A stretch of 37,428 bases of DNA from Deltaproteobacteria bacterium. Lineage in GTDB: Bacteria > Desulfobacterota > Binatia > UBA9968. The DNA lies in the NCBI GenBank assembly GCA_016874755.1, contig VGTH01000051.1, forward strand, positions 1-37,428, written 5' to 3'. Positions within the stretch are counted from its first letter, which is position 1. The number at the start of each line of letters is the position of its first letter. The notes under the pieces were generated by a model, which saw only the letters and a program-made list of their open reading frames with translations, did not search any database and was not told the origin of the DNA. This document shows positions 35,825-37,428 of this stretch, one piece after another. Both the position numbers and the translations under genes were made by a program.

Positions 35825-35956
35825 CCGGGCCTATTGTTTCAGAGCCCTTGACCGGCCACCGAGCTGCTCCGTGGGACTTTACACTTGACATTCGGCCGAA
35901 AAATTTCACTCTAACTTCACCCCTAAAAGTTTTGCCGGGTCCTGAAATAGGCCCGG
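35825..35956. repeat. Inverted repeat of about 17 bp spaced by about 100 bp
   Basis: CCGGGCCTATTGTTTCAG (35825-35842) and CTGAAATAGGCCCGG (35942-35956) are inverted copies except for two or three bases. They flank a segment that includes a TTGACA promoter-like box. A transcript of the whole segment would fold into a long hairpin. Confidence 0.6.
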
Positions 35957-36122
35957 GTTTGTTCTTGGGCCTCGACTCGGCGAGGGCACAGCGGTCTCAT
36001 TCTCGCTGTTGTCATTTTGTCAACGAGCGAGGGAAGGTGTGCTCCGCCTAGTTGGAGGTTGACTTGCCAAATATTTTCGCGTATTTCTCTCAGGTGGCAT
36101 GTGCTTTGGAGGATGCTGTTCA

Positions 36123-37046
36123 ATGCCAGCAATCGCCTTTGTCGCTGATTCCGGCTCCGGCGTCGCGTTTGTGTTCGACGACTGGGGCTCTGCGGTGCGT
36201 GGATTAGACGGCACCTGGCGCTCACCCGCGCCAGCCTCTAAGGTTGGCGACTTCATGGACGAGTATACCACGGCCTCGCCGGCCGACGCCTTGGCGCTGT
36301 CCAAAGAGGCTCGTATAGCCACTCTCGAATTTCCACCCTCTGTCGAATTTTTTGACGTTGAAGGGATACCCGTCACGTTGGGCAACGTGCCAGGCGTCAA
36401 GTTTTCTTGCGCTGCCTGGGACAAGGCCGAGCCGCGCGTATTTGATCCCGTTTCAGCCAGGCGTAACGGTGCTCCAATTTCTGAGCAACGTTTTAGAGAA
36501 CTTTTTGATGAATATAAGGCGGTCAGCCAAGTAGGCATGAAAGAAAAAGATAATGCTATGAAGCGGGCAAATCTGCAACGTGCTATTGAAATTGCAGTGT
36601 CGGCACACAAGAACCAGATCGATAAGGCTGGTTCGCCCTATATTCTTCATCCCATTCGCGTAATGATGTCGCTCTGCACAGAAGAAGAACGTATCGTCGG
36701 GGTCTTGCATGATGTCGTTGAAGACACTGACTGGACGATCAAACTTCTTAGGAAAGAGGGGTTTTCCCAAACCGTCCTGGACGCCTTGCAATCTGTGACA
36801 ATTATGCGCGGAGAAAATTATGAAGAATTTATAAGGCGTGCGAGCCAAAACACAATCGGAAGGAAAGTAAAGATTGCCGATCTTAATGACAATATGGATT
36901 TAAAAAGGATCCTGAAACCGAATGAGCGAGACTTTGAGAGAATGAAAAAATATGCAGAGGCTCTCAATTTTTTGCGGAGAGATGAGAGTTCTACCCAAGA
37001 AACTTCCGAAACAAAAGACGGTTGCCCGCTCATGACCGAACGATAA
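36123..37046 (+). CDS. Fusion of an unknown N-terminal domain with a SpoT/MESH1-like HD hydrolase
   Basis: The 307-residue product has two unlike parts. Residues about 140-290 form an HD domain of the (p)ppGpp-hydrolase type: SAHKNQIDKAGSPYILHPIR, GVLHDVVEDTDW and KIADLNDNMDLKRI hold the His, His-Asp, Glu-Asp and Asp/Asn metal residues in the SpoT order. No synthetase or TGS domain follows, as in small alarmone hydrolases. Residues 1-135 (opening MPAIAFVADSGSGVAFVFDD) match nothing I know. The first part is GC-rich, the HD part AT-rich, with the break near 36480-36540. GGAGGA at 36108-36113 selects the ATG at 36123. An internal ATG at 36538 could yield the HD part alone. Confidence 0.8.
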   Translation: MPAIAFVADSGSGVAFVFDDWGSAVRGLDGTWRSPAPASKVGDFMDEYTTASPADALALSKEARIATLEFPPSVEFFDVEGIPVTLGNVPGVKFSCAAWDKAEPRVFDPVSARRNGAPISEQRFRELFDEYKAVSQVGMKEKDNAMKRANLQRAIEIAVSAHKNQIDKAGSPYILHPIRVMMSLCTEEERIVGVLHDVVEDTDWTIKLLRKEGFSQTVLDALQSVTIMRGENYEEFIRRASQNTIGRKVKIADLNDNMDLKRILKPNERDFERMKKYAEALNFLRRDESSTQETSETKDGCPLMTER

Positions 37047-37209
37047 TTCTGCACGATCTTATCAAAAAGTTGGACCCTGAAGAAGTTCTCGAGATTGAAT
37101 TCTGGGACCAAAGCTAAGCTTTTATGATAGTGCCTTGAGGCCACTAAATTCTGAGAACTTGTCAAATTGTCCAAGTTGGATAACCAAAGGTGCCCACCAA
37201 GGAGCGCCT

Positions 37210-37379
37210 ATGAAAACATCCCCCCAGCGGACGCAAAAAATCACTTCGGTGAATTTGTTGATGCTGCTCGTTTAGAGCCAGTCGCGGTCACCAAATATGA
37301 CAAACCAGTTGTCGTAATTGGTCGGCCCCCATCGAGTGGTCCAGGTGGAATGTTAGTTCAGAGTTGGCCTTTTCGCTAG
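37210..37379 (+). pseudogene. Frameshifted Phd/YefM-type antitoxin
   Basis: AAGGAG (37199-37204) precedes the ATG at 37210, which reads MKT and then leaves frame; one frame over, the protein continues as IPPADAKNHFGEFVDAARLE followed by PVAVTKYDKPVVVI, an almost perfect Phd antitoxin N-domain. A single base is missing near the run of six C (around 37218-37226), so the gene is broken or the sequence has a homopolymer error. After VVVI the antitoxin pattern stops (expected SxxEYE) and the frame ends in GRPPSSGPGG. No toxin gene follows in the remaining bases. Confidence 0.75.
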
Positions 37380-37384
37380 TTGGA

Positions 37385-37427
37385 GCGTGGCCGGCGGCGC
37401 TGGTCGGCGTAGCGCAGCCGGCCACGC
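37385..37427. repeat. Strong hairpin at the end of the window
   Basis: GCGTGGCCGGC (37385-37395) and GCCGGCCACGC (37417-37427) are perfect 11-bp inverted copies; inside them GCGCT (37397-37401) pairs with AGCGC (37411-37415) after one mismatch, leaving a 9-nt loop. There is no T tract. It is much more GC-rich than the element before it and may be a REP-like repeat. Confidence 0.7.
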
Positions 37428-37428
37428 C

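Larger units (their letters stand above)
35519..36122. other. 600-bp non-coding region of the element (repeats and inverted repeats)
   Basis: No convincing gene: the 107-codon frame at 35565-35888 starts on TTG inside a repeat, has no ribosome site and is cysteine/arginine-rich without pattern. The region holds two GACGGTAT copies, two AACGGGTG copies (35722 and 35744 region), a hairpin made of CG steps (about 35754-35778), a long-spaced inverted repeat (35825-35956) and a TTGACA (35885-35890) that may start transcription of the HD-hydrolase gene. It could be an origin of replication or a regulatory RNA locus. Confidence 0.55.

Noticed and set aside
35565-35888. 107-codon frame after the ATPase gene
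   Set aside because: It starts on TTG inside a GACGGTAT repeat, lacks a ribosome site, and its composition looks non-coding.
36985-37118. Frame ending IILHDLIKKLDPEEVLEIEFWDQS after the HD-hydrolase stop
   Set aside because: It looks protein-like, but there is no start with a ribosome site. It might be a frameshifted tail or a tiny gene; the evidence is too thin to call.
37331-37339. ATCGAGTGG, also present at the end of guaA (31690-31698), as a possible attR
   Set aside because: The match is 9 bp (14 of 17 when extended leftward). If this were the displaced chromosomal end, it should continue with the universal guaA ending (Glu codon and stop), but it continues TCCAGG. Most likely chance, though a degenerate site cannot be excluded.

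Overview
The window looks like chromosome of a GC-rich, uncultured Gram-negative bacterium. The gene content (CaiB-type CoA transferase, Amidohydro_2 protein, VOC protein, ornithine cyclodeaminase-like protein, several periplasmic binding proteins and a ccsA-hemA-hemC-hemD-hemB run) is of the sort seen in deltaproteobacteria-like lineages such as Binatota, Desulfobacterota, NC10 or Tectomicrobia. That placement is inference from content and style; there is no rRNA marker here. The last 5.7 kb is visibly more AT-rich and belongs to an integrated mobile element.

Layout. 1-113: a row of short hairpins that looks like the right end and guide-RNA scaffold of an IS200/IS605-type (TnpB) element. 507-10053: catabolic and accessory genes (CoA transferase, hemerythrin, EthD-like protein, cupin, VOC protein, amidohydrolase, methyltransferase, nitrilase-family amidase, DHA2 efflux pump, second methyltransferase, ornithine cyclodeaminase-like protein). 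10168-10731: an SspA/GST-like gene whose conserved redox cysteine is an in-frame TGA followed by a SECIS-like hairpin, so a probable selenoprotein that ordinary gene calling truncates. 10780-11942: debris, namely a decayed copy of a dipeptide permease gene and a broken IS91-type transposase with nested repeat insertions. 12119-15352: an intact peptide-type ABC importer part (binding lipoprotein, two permeases; no ATPase in the window). 15511-16764: a lytic transglycosylase. 16881-22883: a cytochrome c/heme assembly gene, four tetrapyrrole genes and a binding protein, closed by an intrinsic terminator. 22916-28530: mostly minus-strand genes for glycan assembly (nucleotidyltransferase, GT-C membrane transferase, GT4, GT2, a truncated GT4) and a small FmdB-type zinc ribbon protein. 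28595-31704: guaB-guaA, with a leader that carries a promoter, an intrinsic terminator and a hairpin holding the Shine-Dalgarno sequence.

31705-37428: a small P4-like integrative element in the 3' end of guaA. It has a DUF4102-type tyrosine integrase, a small basic protein, an AlpA-type regulator, a AAA+ replication ATPase, and cargo consisting of a SpoT/MESH1-like HD hydrolase fused to an unknown N-terminal domain and a frameshifted Phd antitoxin. A GACGGTAT repeat, in places spaced exactly 12 bp apart, occurs upstream of int, inside the int coding sequence and directly downstream of the ATPase gene. It could be an iteron origin, integrase arm sites or both.

The points I rate highest are the selenocysteine SspA/GST gene, the 12-bp repeat system of the guaA element, the guaB leader, and the compositionally mosaic HD-hydrolase fusion. 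All functional claims rest on reading the sequence by eye and have not been checked against any database.
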